This document shows, piece after piece, positions 54,835 through 64,000 of a stretch of 64,000 bases of DNA. A program made the position numbers and the translations under genes. The notes under the pieces are model-generated. The model was not told the origin of the DNA. It saw only the letters and a program-made list of their open reading frames with translations, and ran no database searches. Source of the DNA: Gnetum montanum (lineage: Eukaryota; Streptophyta; Gnetopsida; Gnetales; Gnetaceae). Each line of letters opens with the position of its first letter. Positions within the stretch are counted from its first letter, which is position 1. The stretch covers positions 430,669 to 494,668 of the forward strand of contig MNCI01002041.1 of NCBI GenBank assembly GCA_015680685.1, read 5' to 3'.

Positions 54835-55720
54835 GTGCTACACCACAAGAGTGGGCTGTGGCTATATCTAAGTAAGCACACATGAAAATATAAATATAAC
54901 ACTCCCTAACCTAATCAATTCTTGTTAATCACATCCTCAATGAAGTAAAGTAGAGACACTTGTTTGGCGTCACTAATGTAGAACATATAAAAAGAAAAAG
55001 GAATAGAGAAAGACAAGGAGATAGCTGAAAGAAAAAAAGAAAAGTGTAACAAAAAAGTAGGGGAATAATATTAGGAACATCACCAATACACTAATTAGTA
55101 GGGTGCTATGTTGTAGAAGTGGGACATGGCTAAATCCCTAAAGCTGAACTTTCCCTTACATACTCATATGTAGATTTCATATTTCTTATGTCACTTTACA
55201 CTCAATACTTCCTTACTGCATTAAGGAAGAGATACTCATTTAGCCTTACTAATGTTAAATATAGAGAGGAATGAAACTAGATGAGGGAGGGTATGAGAGA
55301 AAGAAGAGTTAAATATACTATAGGATAGAAAAAGTTTAGAGTATGTGAAAGTAGAGAGAAAAAATAAAGCTAAGAGAAAAGAAGATATTAGCCTGCACCT
55401 GTCATGAGGATGGTGCTATGTTGTAGAAGTTAGTCATGGCTAAATCCTACACATTGTATGGCCAAAAAAATTGTGTCATATATATCAAAGTAACCCCTCC
55501 ATGTTCCACTCAATAATACACTCAATCACACCCTCACATAAAGTAATGAGAAATTCGATCACTCAAAAACCTTAATAGTTGTGTTGAGCACATAGAATTG
55601 AACAAGATGGACAGCATAAGGGAATATGAAGAAAATAGCTAGAGAAATAGTAGAATATGAGATAAAGAGGGGGTAGAAAAATAATGCAAGCAAAATAGGA
55701 TTTAGAGAAATCATGTTATA
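54835..55720. repeat. Tandem repeats in E8 3' UTR (three units)
   Basis: Unit starts at 54835, 55103 and 55413 with GTGCTAYRYYRYAGAAGT-like sequence followed by CATGGCTAAATCC. Spacing is 268 and 310 bases. Each unit continues with a CACTCAAT/CCTCA stretch and an AG-rich stretch (AGAGAAA). Hypervariable tandem repeats between pol and the 3' LTR are characteristic of Tat/Ogre-type elements. Confidence 0.75.
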
Positions 55721-55789
55721 TCAACATAGTATGTATTTCATTGTAGTAGAAAAACCTAATAAAAGCAAACCATTATTGGTAGAACACTT

Positions 55790-56950
55790 GTTTGGTGTCA
55801 AATAGTTAGTAGGTTCAATGCTATAACGTGGATGCATGTAGTAGCACTTTATGTAGCTTTGTTGACAGGATCTAGAAACTATCCTTCTATATTAGACAGA
55901 ATGTAGGCATCATTTTGTAAAGATTGAACCACCGAAAAAGGACCTTGCCAGTTGGGAGAGATCTTTGTATCTTTAAAGTTCAGAAAATGATAAAGTACTA
56001 GATAACCTTCATGAGTCTCTTTGATTCAAAAATGTATGGAATGACAACGTTGAATATCTACTTGATTTTCATATAAGTGAAAAAGAGCAACTCGTAGATG
56101 TTCTTTAAGAGAATCCAACTCAACACATCGCATGTTATTATTGTCCTAATCTGAACACCAATCATGTAGAGCAACATGGAGAGATGAGATATAGAGCTTA
56201 ATTGGTAAGATTGCCTTAGAACCATAGGTTAAGAAATAGGAAGTATGACCAATATCTATATGAAAAGTAGTATGATAAATCCAGATGGCATAAGATAGTT
56301 ATATGTGCTAATTGCGTTGGGTTTTATTGACCATGATACAGAGAAACTAAATTTGAGTTTTATTGATGAACTCAACCCGGCCATTGGACTCAAGGTAGCA
56401 AGGTGAAAAAAAAGATTGAGTAATGTGATACATGGAATAGAAATCAACTATCTCCTTACTTTTGAATTGAGGTCAATTGTCAATTATAATTTGGAGAGGT
56501 ACACCAATGCAAGATATTATGTGGTCAAGGATAAAGAAACATATGAAGTGGAATTTAGTGAAACATAAAGAAACAACTTCTACCTACTTAGTAAAGTACT
56601 TTGTAGAAGTTAGAATGAATTGGTGCTTTGTAGATGAAGAAGGGCTAATAGCACCAATGAGATCCAAATCCCATGTTTGAAAGGAACATGTAATCTAAGA
56701 TATTTTAAGCTCTTGTGAAGAAATGTAGATGAGAAAGCCATGCCTTTGGCAAAGTATCACATGTTTTGACAAAGTGATAAGCATCTTTATCTAAGGTTGG
56801 CTACCAATAGCCTAAAAAATGATGCAAGAGCAGCTAGGGAGCATGAACCTAAGTGAACCTAATTAAAGATAATGTTAGACTTTGTAGGACTAAGACAACA
56901 TAGAAGAACACTTGTACAAGAAACTCAACAAAAGATATCATGAATCACTA
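55790..56950 (-). pseudogene. E8 integrase domain of pol
   Basis: The zinc-finger part has PTLDKDAYHFVKTC near 56770. Core pieces include VPLQIIIDN-PQFKSKE near 56470, where a stop replaces the usual Gly, and AGLSSSIK near 56370. The C-terminal end has ISPNWQGPF and DPVN near 55870-55940, the GPF/PVNG module of Tat-type integrases. Frames are badly broken. Confidence 0.75.
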
Positions 56951-57101
56951 ATAAGAAATATTAGCTACATTTATACAGAGTGTTCTTTTGAGTAGATATG
57001 AGATGATTAGGAGCTTCCCTAGTTGTAATGTAGTGAAGAAGATTAATGTATTGAAAATTATCATTTTTCGTATTGATACCGCTTACCAATACGTTAGGTG
57101 A

Positions 57102-57440
57102 TTATGTGACAAGTGTAAAGAAAACTAATTGTACAAGTTTTTCTCTCATAGCACAAGGATCACCATGAATGGCATAGGTTGCAAATGCATTAGCTAGCAT
57201 GTTCTCAAAATGTGAAACATGGCTCAAAGTATGAGTAAAAAAGGAAAAGATAAGGTCCTTATTCATTTGTGGGTAAAGAACTAAGTAAGGAGCCTTGAAA
57301 TCATACTTATCTTTAATTTGATTTATGATAAGTTTAGAGTCATCAGAAATAGTAGTAGTTCTGACTTGATTTGGCAAAGCTAGTAAGAGACCTTATATTA
57401 GAACATTATATTCAACTACGTTATTAGTACAAGGAAAATT
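57102..57440 (-). pseudogene. E8 second (archaeal-type) RNase H
   Basis: TNNVVEYNVLI, SDDSKLIINQIKDKYDFKAP and HTLSHVSHFENMLANAFATY match the additional RNase H fold of Tat-lineage elements (NNxAEYxAL, GDSxLIxxQ, VPRxxNxxADALA). It lies between the retroviral RNase H and integrase. Its presence separates E8 from all the other elements here. Confidence 0.8.
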
Positions 57441-57599
57441 AAGCTTGTATGTTGAATAGAGAACTTGTTTAGTGGAACAGATAAGGACATAAGTTGCACT
57501 ACATTTGAAGGATGTGTACTCCATTGAAGTAAAAGATAGTATCTAAATCCTCATCATTAATATGTAAGTTGTGAATAATGTCAATTATTTTAGAGGAAG

Positions 57600-58113
57600 A
57601 GATAAGATTAGCTATAGCTTAATCTTTGATTAAGTGTTGAGAAAAAAAACAAAGATTGAACTCGATGAGAAAAGTCTTTTGACAAGCCAAGCGATGGTTG
57701 TCGAAAGGATTGTTAGCAATGACAGTAAAGATGTTATCCTTTTAGATAACAAAGAACTTAACGTTGAGAAGATAGTTTCTCCATTTTTTAAGAGTGAAGA
57801 TAAGACATAGACAAGACTTTTCAATGTTAAAGTATTTAGTCTCATAGTATGAGAAAGGATGTAATATGTAGTATACAGTAGATCAACTCCATCTTTCCAT
57901 CTTTAAGAAAGCATGACAAATATGAAGTGGTTGGATTTTGAAAAGATAAAGGTAGAAAGGTTAAACAAATTATAGAGGATGAAAAACAAGAAGAGTGGTT
58001 AAGGCTTCTTTGATAGAATCAAAGGCCTTTTGACATTCCTCATCCTAAATAAAAGAGATGGATTTGCAAAAAAAATGGATTAGAGGATGAAGGCAATTAG
58101 TGAGATTAAAAAT
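57600..58113 (-). pseudogene. E8 RNase H domain and end of RT, left of E7
   Basis: DEECQKAFDSIKEAL, YYETKYFNIEKSCLCLIFTL and KKWRNYLLN follow the pattern of the standard Ty3/gypsy connection and RNase H. The reading continues on the far side of E7 at 63118. Confidence 0.75.
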
Positions 58114-58954
58114 TGATGAGTGGCATGGTACCCCTATGCCCAACCATACAAATCACAAGTGTTCATGCACGATTTGGTCAAATTCCATAAGTGGGACTAG
58201 TTGTGGTATCTAGATCGTTATGTCTTGATCGCAATTTGTTGTCTTCCCACTTGGATTAGGGATAGCTTTGTCACATATCGTTTAGTCCAAAGTGAGGCAT
58301 ATGATAATTGATGTTGTTGTGGACTTATGCTACTCTTAATAATAATAGATAAATTAATTATTTAATCTAATTAACAATGGAAAGTAAAGTCTAAACTAGC
58401 CTACGGGTGATGAGTGTTTGTTCCTAGCTTCCTATAACGTCATGAACCCACATATCCACTACTAGGATTACCAAGCACTATGCTACTGGGAAAACTAAAC
58501 AATAATGTTGTTGGGGTTACTAAGCAAATACGTTTTTGCACTTGAAACTGGTTGTGCTCGTTCCGCAAATTCATTAATATGCATGGAAACATAAATATCA
58601 ACTAAGTACATGAAAAGTAAATTGCATGGAAACTAAATCTAATCTAAGTCAAAGTGATATAATGAATAAGAATCAATCTCGATTTTATTGTGATTCATGG
58701 AATGTGTCCGGGTACATTGCGACTTGAATAAGACACCATACAACTAACTCAAATTCACACTTCGAGTGCTCACTGACTATTCTCTAAGACTATGGAACAA
58801 AATTGCAAGAGTTTGACTACTCTGTTGACTAATTTATGTCCAAATCGTGCACACAAGCACTATATTTATAGGCTAGCCCACATCCCATAATATCATATAT
58901 TCAACATTGCTTCTTGGGCCTCAATATTGGAGCAAGACAAAATACAGTTCATCA
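58114..58954 (-). repeat. E7 3' LTR
   Basis: 841 bp, TGATGAG...GTTCATCA, followed by the degraded PPT motif TTTAGTCATGAGGCTA (58955-58970). Confidence 0.9.
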
Positions 58955-59541
58955 TAGCCTCATGACTAAATGAAAACTCATCCTCAAGAGAACAAAAGAA
59001 GGAACAAGTCCCTTACAAAATATTGGGAAGGTATGGGATTATTGACTGATGCTAACTACTGACTAACTCTAAGTACCTCATTATAAAATTTTATTCAAGT
59101 GGATGCATAAAAAATGACAAATAGACAAAAAGACTAGACAGATATTAAAGATTATAAAATTTCTAGAGGTCTTCAAGAATTTGCTGAAGATGATTCTTCT
59201 TGTTGCCACTAGTAGTGGCAAACTTTTAATCTTGACTATTATGTTGATTCTTCTCTGGTTATGTAGAACATTCTTGAAGGGTGAACTAAAATTTCTTCTC
59301 ATCATCCCATGGATCTAGCAAACACATGAAGTTTGAGCTGCTATCTTGTATGTGCTATGATTTATCCATGGGAATATCCTTTGTTATCCCCTTCTTAACT
59401 TCATTTTTATGTCTTGGCAAAAGACCTTCTTCCTTAGCCATTTCTTTTAGCATCACCTATAGTCACCAAAGGATCAACATTAGTTTTGGTAAATTTTTCC
59501 TTAATAATCAACTCTTTTTAAATTCCCATAACAAACTCTTC
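58955..59541 (-). other. E7 3' region with aORF-start remnant
   Basis: Non-coding. Near 59450 the minus strand has GGTGACTATAG followed by GTGATGCTAAAAG, corresponding to the acceptor and ATGGCNCCTAAAAG start of other copies but with the ATG disrupted. No intact donor is seen and the aORF body is absent. Confidence 0.5.
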
Positions 59542-62101
59542 TTAATTTTTTGTTTTAATTCCCAAGTCTCCATGTTTAATATCCTTGTCCGATGTATAAC
59601 TAGAGTGTAAGATATATCCATCTAAGTCCTCTGTTTGGTCAATTTTCTTAAGTCTAGAACTAATAAGCAGATCAGTTGCTCCCATGCATCCTTGAAATAG
59701 TTTTATATTCTCATTTTCAAGCCATTGGGTGTCTTCTAGTTTAGTGGCTACTATGTAGATTGGTTTTTTCTCACACACTTGCTCTTGAACTTTGTTGTGG
59801 GCTATGTTAATATTTTGAATTTTCAACCCACAACTGCACCTTTTACTATTAGTGATGCATGGGTTTTTCTGTCTCTCCACAATGGTAAGTTCATCATTTA
59901 TGTCTTGTGTTGGAGTGGTGATGGTTGTTGGCTTTTGCGTATGATAAGGAGACATTGTTCCGACAAGGAAGGGTGTTGCACCAGATTGGCCTTATGCTAG
60001 TTTTGATGTGCTAGTAGGTCTATGTGTTTTGTGCTTGTGTGAGGAAACTACCCTAAAGAAAGGACGTTTCCAAGGTTGTGGTTGAGATCTACTAGTATTA
60101 TCATTTCTGTGTATGTTCATAGCACAAGTGCATTCTTTCATTGATGTTGTGGTGCAGAACCTTCTTGTATTGTTGGTAGTGACATATGATGGAGGGAAGT
60201 ATGAGAATATTGAGGATATGAAGGACGATGATAGGAATGAGGTGGTGATCCTTTAGAAGATGTTATAGGTCAATAATATTTGGGAGAGTGGTAGTAGTGA
60301 CTTGAAGTAGAGGAAGTAGAACTAGTTGAGGAAACAGGTTGTTGAACATAATATTTGTATGGGTTTGGTTGATAATAAGGGTAGTGTTGGTTTGATGATA
60401 GCATCCCCCATGATTGTGGGTTTTTCCACTATGGTTAATGATAGTGTTGAGGCTAGTAAGAAGTCCCACTGTGATTGTACGGTTGGTTGTAGGACTATCT
60501 ATAATTACCTTGTGAGAAAGGTAATTTCCTAGGCATTTGCTTTTTTATGAACTTGGGATTCAATGCTAACGCCCAATACTTATGTAGATGTAACATGACT
60601 AGGTAATAACTGTTCGAATGGTCATATCTGCAAATGTCACATCCATCATTTTCTTTGGTGGTTGAGTCTATAGCCTCTTCTTCTACAACCATTTTCCCTT
60701 TTTGCCGATTAGTGTTCTTACATGTTTCTTAGTTTTTTTTTCTCCTTTTTTTTGTGGTCACTTGATTTGTTTTTCATTACTCTCTCCTCTATGATTTCTA
60801 CCCAAGTTGTAACTTTCTCATTTATCCATTTTGACATCTTATCCAACTTTGCTTCAAGCTCATTAATAGACTTTTGTATTAGCAAGGTTTGTTGTGAAGT
60901 CACCTCATTGAGAGCTGCCTCTTTTTCCTCATCATAGATTTGGAACCTTTTCTTTTAAAGAGTTGGGTCCCAATTATTTTCCTCTACATTCTCTCGTTTA
61001 CATAGCTCTCCTTCTTCTTTTGCCATCCACTTAATTAGCCTTTGTATTTGATGGACTTTCATTTCGTATAACTAACCTTGGGCATAAATCCCAAGGGTCT
61101 CCCTTGTTTCATTATGAAGCTTATCTATGATGTGGAAAAGTTGCTCTTTTTAAGATAAATCATGGTTAGAACATCTAGGTAGTAGAAAATAGTATCTATC
61201 CAAGGCCACATCCAAGGGTTCATGATTTTCTTACTTCCACCTTAGATTTATTTTCTTAGGTTGGACACTCATAGTTTTGGTATTTTTCATTGAAAAGTTC
61301 CAGCATTATGGATCACTGGTGGATGGAACTTGGTTCCAACGATCTATACCAACTTTCATCTTTATCTATTAGCGTCCTAGGAAAGAGCTTAAGCTTTTGC
61401 CACTTATTTTTAATACTTTGCAAGGCACAGGCATCATGGAAGACTTGTAAGTGATGTTGTGGATTAGAATTATAGCCTTCCCTAAATTTAGGAATGTTGT
61501 TCATGTCAAGCCATTTGATGTAGCTATCCCTTTGATGCCTTTGGGGTATTTGAACTGCCTCCCTAATTTTCATTAGGCCCCTAGTAGCCAATAAGGGTTC
61601 ATCTATACTAGACACGTCATGGTGACAATCTATATTTCTATTCATCTAATTGTGATGATCTTGTCTATGCTCATTTTGATGTCTTTGATTTTGCCCTTGG
61701 GTACAATTTCTATCTTTATCTTGACCCCATAGTGGAGCTCTATTTCTATACCTATGTTTATCTTTGTTAGAACTAGACATTGCAGAGGAAGAGGAAGATG
61801 AGGAATTGGGAGAATTGCAATGGCTTCTATAGTTTTGCCCATGGTCCCTTGATTTATCTTTTCTAGGTTTTGAGGAGGTCCTAGGCCTTAAGGCCCTCCT
61901 TGATCTAGGACTTACTTGATCACCTCTAGGATTATCTGCCTTAATTGAACATAGTCTTTGAGTGTAGTAAGGATCTAAATGAGCATAGGAAACCCCTGCT
62001 TGAGGTTATTCACTCCAATTTTCTTCAGTATAGATCTTATCATTTCTCCTATGAGTTCTTTCATCATGTGATGCAATCTTGGTCCTATGTGAAGAAGACA
62101 T
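59542..62101 (-). pseudogene. E7 gag (pol-less family type)
   Basis: Starts MSSSHRTKIASHDERTH and has YTEENWSE like E2 and E9. The Ser-rich basic region reads SPNSSSSSSAMSSS. The capsid segment at 61313-61645 has LDMNNIPKFREGYNSNPQHH, FHDACALQSIKNKWQKLKLF and SWYRSLE. The zinc-knuckle region CDICRYDHSNSYY at about 60630 has lost its last Cys. The C-terminal extension has NPCITNSKRCSCG and EDTQWLENE, shared with E2. Stops occur. Confidence 0.83.
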
Positions 62102-62214
62102 GATTTTACCTGATAATGTGTGTGACTTAAAATATTAATATTTTCTAAGAGATAGATCGTTAATACCTTTACAATGATCATGTATAATATAACTAATCTA
62201 GATAACTAGCATCA

Positions 62215-62232
62215 TCGTTGGCAACAAAGCCA
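62215..62232 (-). other. E7 primer-binding site, decayed
   Basis: Minus strand TGGCTTTGTTGCCAACGA, one base from the LTR. Confidence 0.75.
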
Positions 62233-62233
62233 A

Positions 62234-63117
62234 TGATGAGTAGCAAGGTACCCTTACACCCAAACATATGAATCACAAGCGTTCACACATGATTCAGTCG
62301 AATTCCATGGATGGGACTAGTTGTGGTATCTAGATTATTATGTCTTGATCATAGTTCGCTATCTTCCCACTTAGACTAGTGGTAGCTTTATCATGTATGG
62401 TTTAGTCCAAAGTGAGGCATATGATAATTGATGTTGTTGTGGCCTTATGCTACTCCTAAATATAATAGATAAATTAATTATTTAATCTAATTAATAATGG
62501 AAAGTAAAGTCTAAACTAGCCTACAAGTGATGAGTGTCCATACCTAGCTTGCTGTACACATCCTGAACCCACATATCCACTACTGGGATTACCAACTACT
62601 ATGCTACTGGGTGAACCAAACAATAATGTTGTTGGGGTTACCAAGCGAATACACGTTTACACTCGAAACTGGTCATACTCATTCCACCAATTCATTAACA
62701 TGCATGGAAATGTAAATATTAACTAAGTGCATGAAAAGTAAATTACATGCAAAGTAAATCTAATCTAAGTTAAAGTGTTGCAATGAATAAGAATCAATCT
62801 CGATCTTATTATCATTCATGAAATGTGTCTAGGTACATTACCACTCGAATAAGACACTATCCAACTAACTTAGATCCACACTGTAAGCACTCACTGACTA
62901 TTCTCTAAGACTATGTAACAAAATTAGAAGAGTTCGACTACTCTATTAACTAATTTATGCTCAAACCATGTGCCCAAGCACTATATTTATAAGCTAGCAC
63001 ACATCTTGAGATATTGAATATCTGACCTCGCTTCTTGGTCCCCGATATTGGGTATATGATATTAGGGCACTAATATCAAATATCTGATATTGAAGCCAGA
63101 CAAAATATGGTTCATTA
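62234..63117 (-). repeat. E7 5' LTR
   Basis: 884 bp, TGATGAG...GTTCATTA (the terminal CA is mutated to TA). It pairs with 58114-58954. Confidence 0.9.
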
Positions 63118-63545
63118 GAATTGAATCAACAAATTGATTGAAGATAACCTTGTAGAATATGCATAACTCAAATATCTTTAAGAGGTGCGAGATCTATGAT
63201 AGCATTAACCTTATTAGGTTCAATAGCTATACTATCTTGAGAAATAAGATAACCTAACATCTTACTCATGAGAATCCCAAAAATGCATTTCTTAGGATTA
63301 AGATGTAGGTTAAACCTGTCATAGTGAGTTAGAACTTGATCTAAGTCAGAAGCATAGTTAGTTGCTAAAGTAGACTTGATGGTTATATCATCAATGTAAT
63401 TGTTGACTATTTTGAACATCATGTCATTGAAGATGAAAGTCATAGCTCATTGATAAGTAGCTTTGACATTCTTAAGCACAAAGGGCATTTCAGTGTAGCT
63501 AAATGTTCCCCAAGGAGTTATGAATATGATATATTGCTTATTCTC
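63118..63545 (-). pseudogene. E8 reverse transcriptase, catalytic part
   Basis: Minus strand: TPWGTFSYTEMPFVLKN, then the catalytic NNYIDDITIKS, LHLNPKKCIFG and LGYLISQDSI. The Y(I/V)DD box and GFLVS-like motif fit Tat-type RT, unlike the FMDDF of E1 and E3. A TGA interrupts it after ATYQ. It is followed at 63118 by E7. Confidence 0.85.
63319..63545. repeat. Left arm of a perfect inverted repeat (right arm 63774-64000)
   Basis: The 227 bases match the reverse complement of 63774-64000 at every position I checked. A single N lies at 63546 between the arms. The right arm runs to the window edge. In a window where all other repeats are diverged, this points to a contig-joining artefact. Confidence 0.9.
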
Positions 63546-63546
63546 N

Positions 63547-64000
63547 TTCATCCATCTTTTCGATTATTCTGATTAGTTTTCTAACATGATTGTAGTTCCC
63601 AAAAAAATGGTGGCATTTGCATATGCATTGACTTTCGAGACCTTAACAAGATCACTCTTAAGGATGACTTTGCTTTACCTAACATAGATCAGCTAATCAA
63701 TTCTATAGTTGGTCAAGCTGTTTTATCATTCATCGATCAATTTTCTTATTACAACCAAATCTAGATAAACCTAGAGAATAAGCAATATATCATATTCATA
63801 ACTCCTTGGGGAACATTTAGCTACACTGAAATGCCCTTTGTGCTTAAGAATGTCAAAGCTACTTATCAATGAGCTATGACTTTCATCTTCAATGACATGA
63901 TGTTCAAAATAGTCAACAATTACATTGATGATATAACCATCAAGTCTACTTTAGCAACTAACTATGCTTCTGACTTAGATCAAGTTCTAACTCACTATGA
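63547..64000 (+). pseudogene. E8-type RT sequence in opposite orientation (probably misjoined contig)
   Basis: The plus strand encodes RT fingers and palm: MIVVPKKNGGICICIDFRDL, LPNIDQLINSIVGQAVLSFI, then the same TPWGTFSYTEMPF and YIDD segment as on the minus strand. It supplies the RT part expected upstream of 63545. Most likely it is the same locus placed in reverse after the N. Confidence 0.75.

Larger units (their letters stand above)
58114..63117 (-). mobile_element. E7: pol-less gag element, 5.0 kb
   Basis: LTRs at 58114-58954 and 62234-63117, PBS, gag of the E2/E6 type, a short aORF-start remnant and a decayed PPT. No pol. It is inserted within the E8 RT-RNase H region. Flanks are AAAAT (58109-58113) and GAATT (63118-63122), so the TSD is poorly preserved. 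U3 motifs are of the GATATC/AATATT type. Confidence 0.86.
47896..64000 (-). mobile_element. E8: Tat-like Ty3/gypsy element with dual RNase H (extends past window)
   Basis: Read on the minus strand: RT (YIDD), RNase H, a second archaeal-type RNase H, integrase, tandem-repeat 3' UTR, PPT and 3' LTR. RT-RH-aRH-IN order and 3' UTR tandem repeats are typical of the Tat lineage. gag and the 5' LTR are outside the window. E6 lies in the 3' LTR and E7 between RT and RNase H. The TGTT...AACA LTR ends differ from the TGATGAG family. Heavily mutated. Confidence 0.82.

Noticed and set aside
54431-58113. Ribosomal or organellar insertions
   Set aside because: Nothing resembling rRNA or plastid/mitochondrial genes was seen. 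The region is E8 3' LTR, UTR and pol.
58109-63122. Perfect TSD for E7
   Set aside because: AAAAT and GAATT match at only three of five positions. The LTR ends themselves are mutated, so no clean duplication can be claimed.

Overview
This window is plant nuclear DNA made almost entirely of decayed, mutually nested LTR retrotransposons. The plant assignment rests on three things: the element lineages (Athila-like and Tat-like Ty3/gypsy), primer-binding sites matching the 3' end of plant tRNA-Asp, and a nuclear-type tRNA-Ala gene. The species cannot be named. I see no intact protein-coding host gene. The only gene that looks functional is tRNA-Ala(UGC) at 12744-12816, on the minus strand.

Layout, with element names used throughout:
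- E1, <1-10254, minus: Athila-like. It keeps pol and an extra 3' ORF (aORF), but almost all of gag is deleted.
- 10255-17703: old AT-rich flanking DNA with the tRNA, a SINE family and small tandem repeats.
- E2, 17704-39250, minus, TSD ATAAA: gag and aORF but no pol. A solo LTR (18060-18838, TSD CCAAG) sits in its 3' LTR, and E3 sits in its 5' LTR.
- E3, 27434-38888, minus, TSD GTAAT: gag-PR-RT-RH-IN with no aORF. It contains E4 (29325-30657), an inverted LTR-PBS-gag fragment.
- 39251-42837: flanking DNA resumes, with a possible LINE fragment, an old LTR fragment and SINE pieces.
- E9, 42838-47895, plus: LTR, gag, PR and the start of RT. It is cut by E8.
- E8, 47896 to beyond 64000, minus: Tat-like, with two RNase H domains and a tandem-repeat 3' UTR. 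It carries E6 (49019-54430, TSD Y-GTAG, no pol) in its 3' LTR and E7 (58114-63117, no pol) in its RT/RNase H region.

All elements except E8 belong to one superfamily. Their LTRs start TGATGAG, their U3 is very short with CpG palindromes upstream of TATAAATA, an AATAAAGACGAA signal is conserved, and the PBS matches tRNA-Asp. Copies are full of stops and frameshifts, mostly C-to-T type.

The most interesting biology is the aORF module. The aORF lies downstream of pol and encodes an N-terminal domain resembling the 'putative plant transposon protein' family followed by a long coiled coil. In E1 and E2 it is preceded by an internal TATA box with the same kind of palindromes as that element's own LTR U3. 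In five copies it is also preceded by a potential 60-69 nt intron that ends exactly at the aORF ATG. With three pol-less gag elements beside a gag-less pol element, this suggests a family that split its functions among members. Five single-N positions mark assembly joins. Two create false tandem duplications in E1 pol, and one creates a perfect inverted repeat at the right edge.
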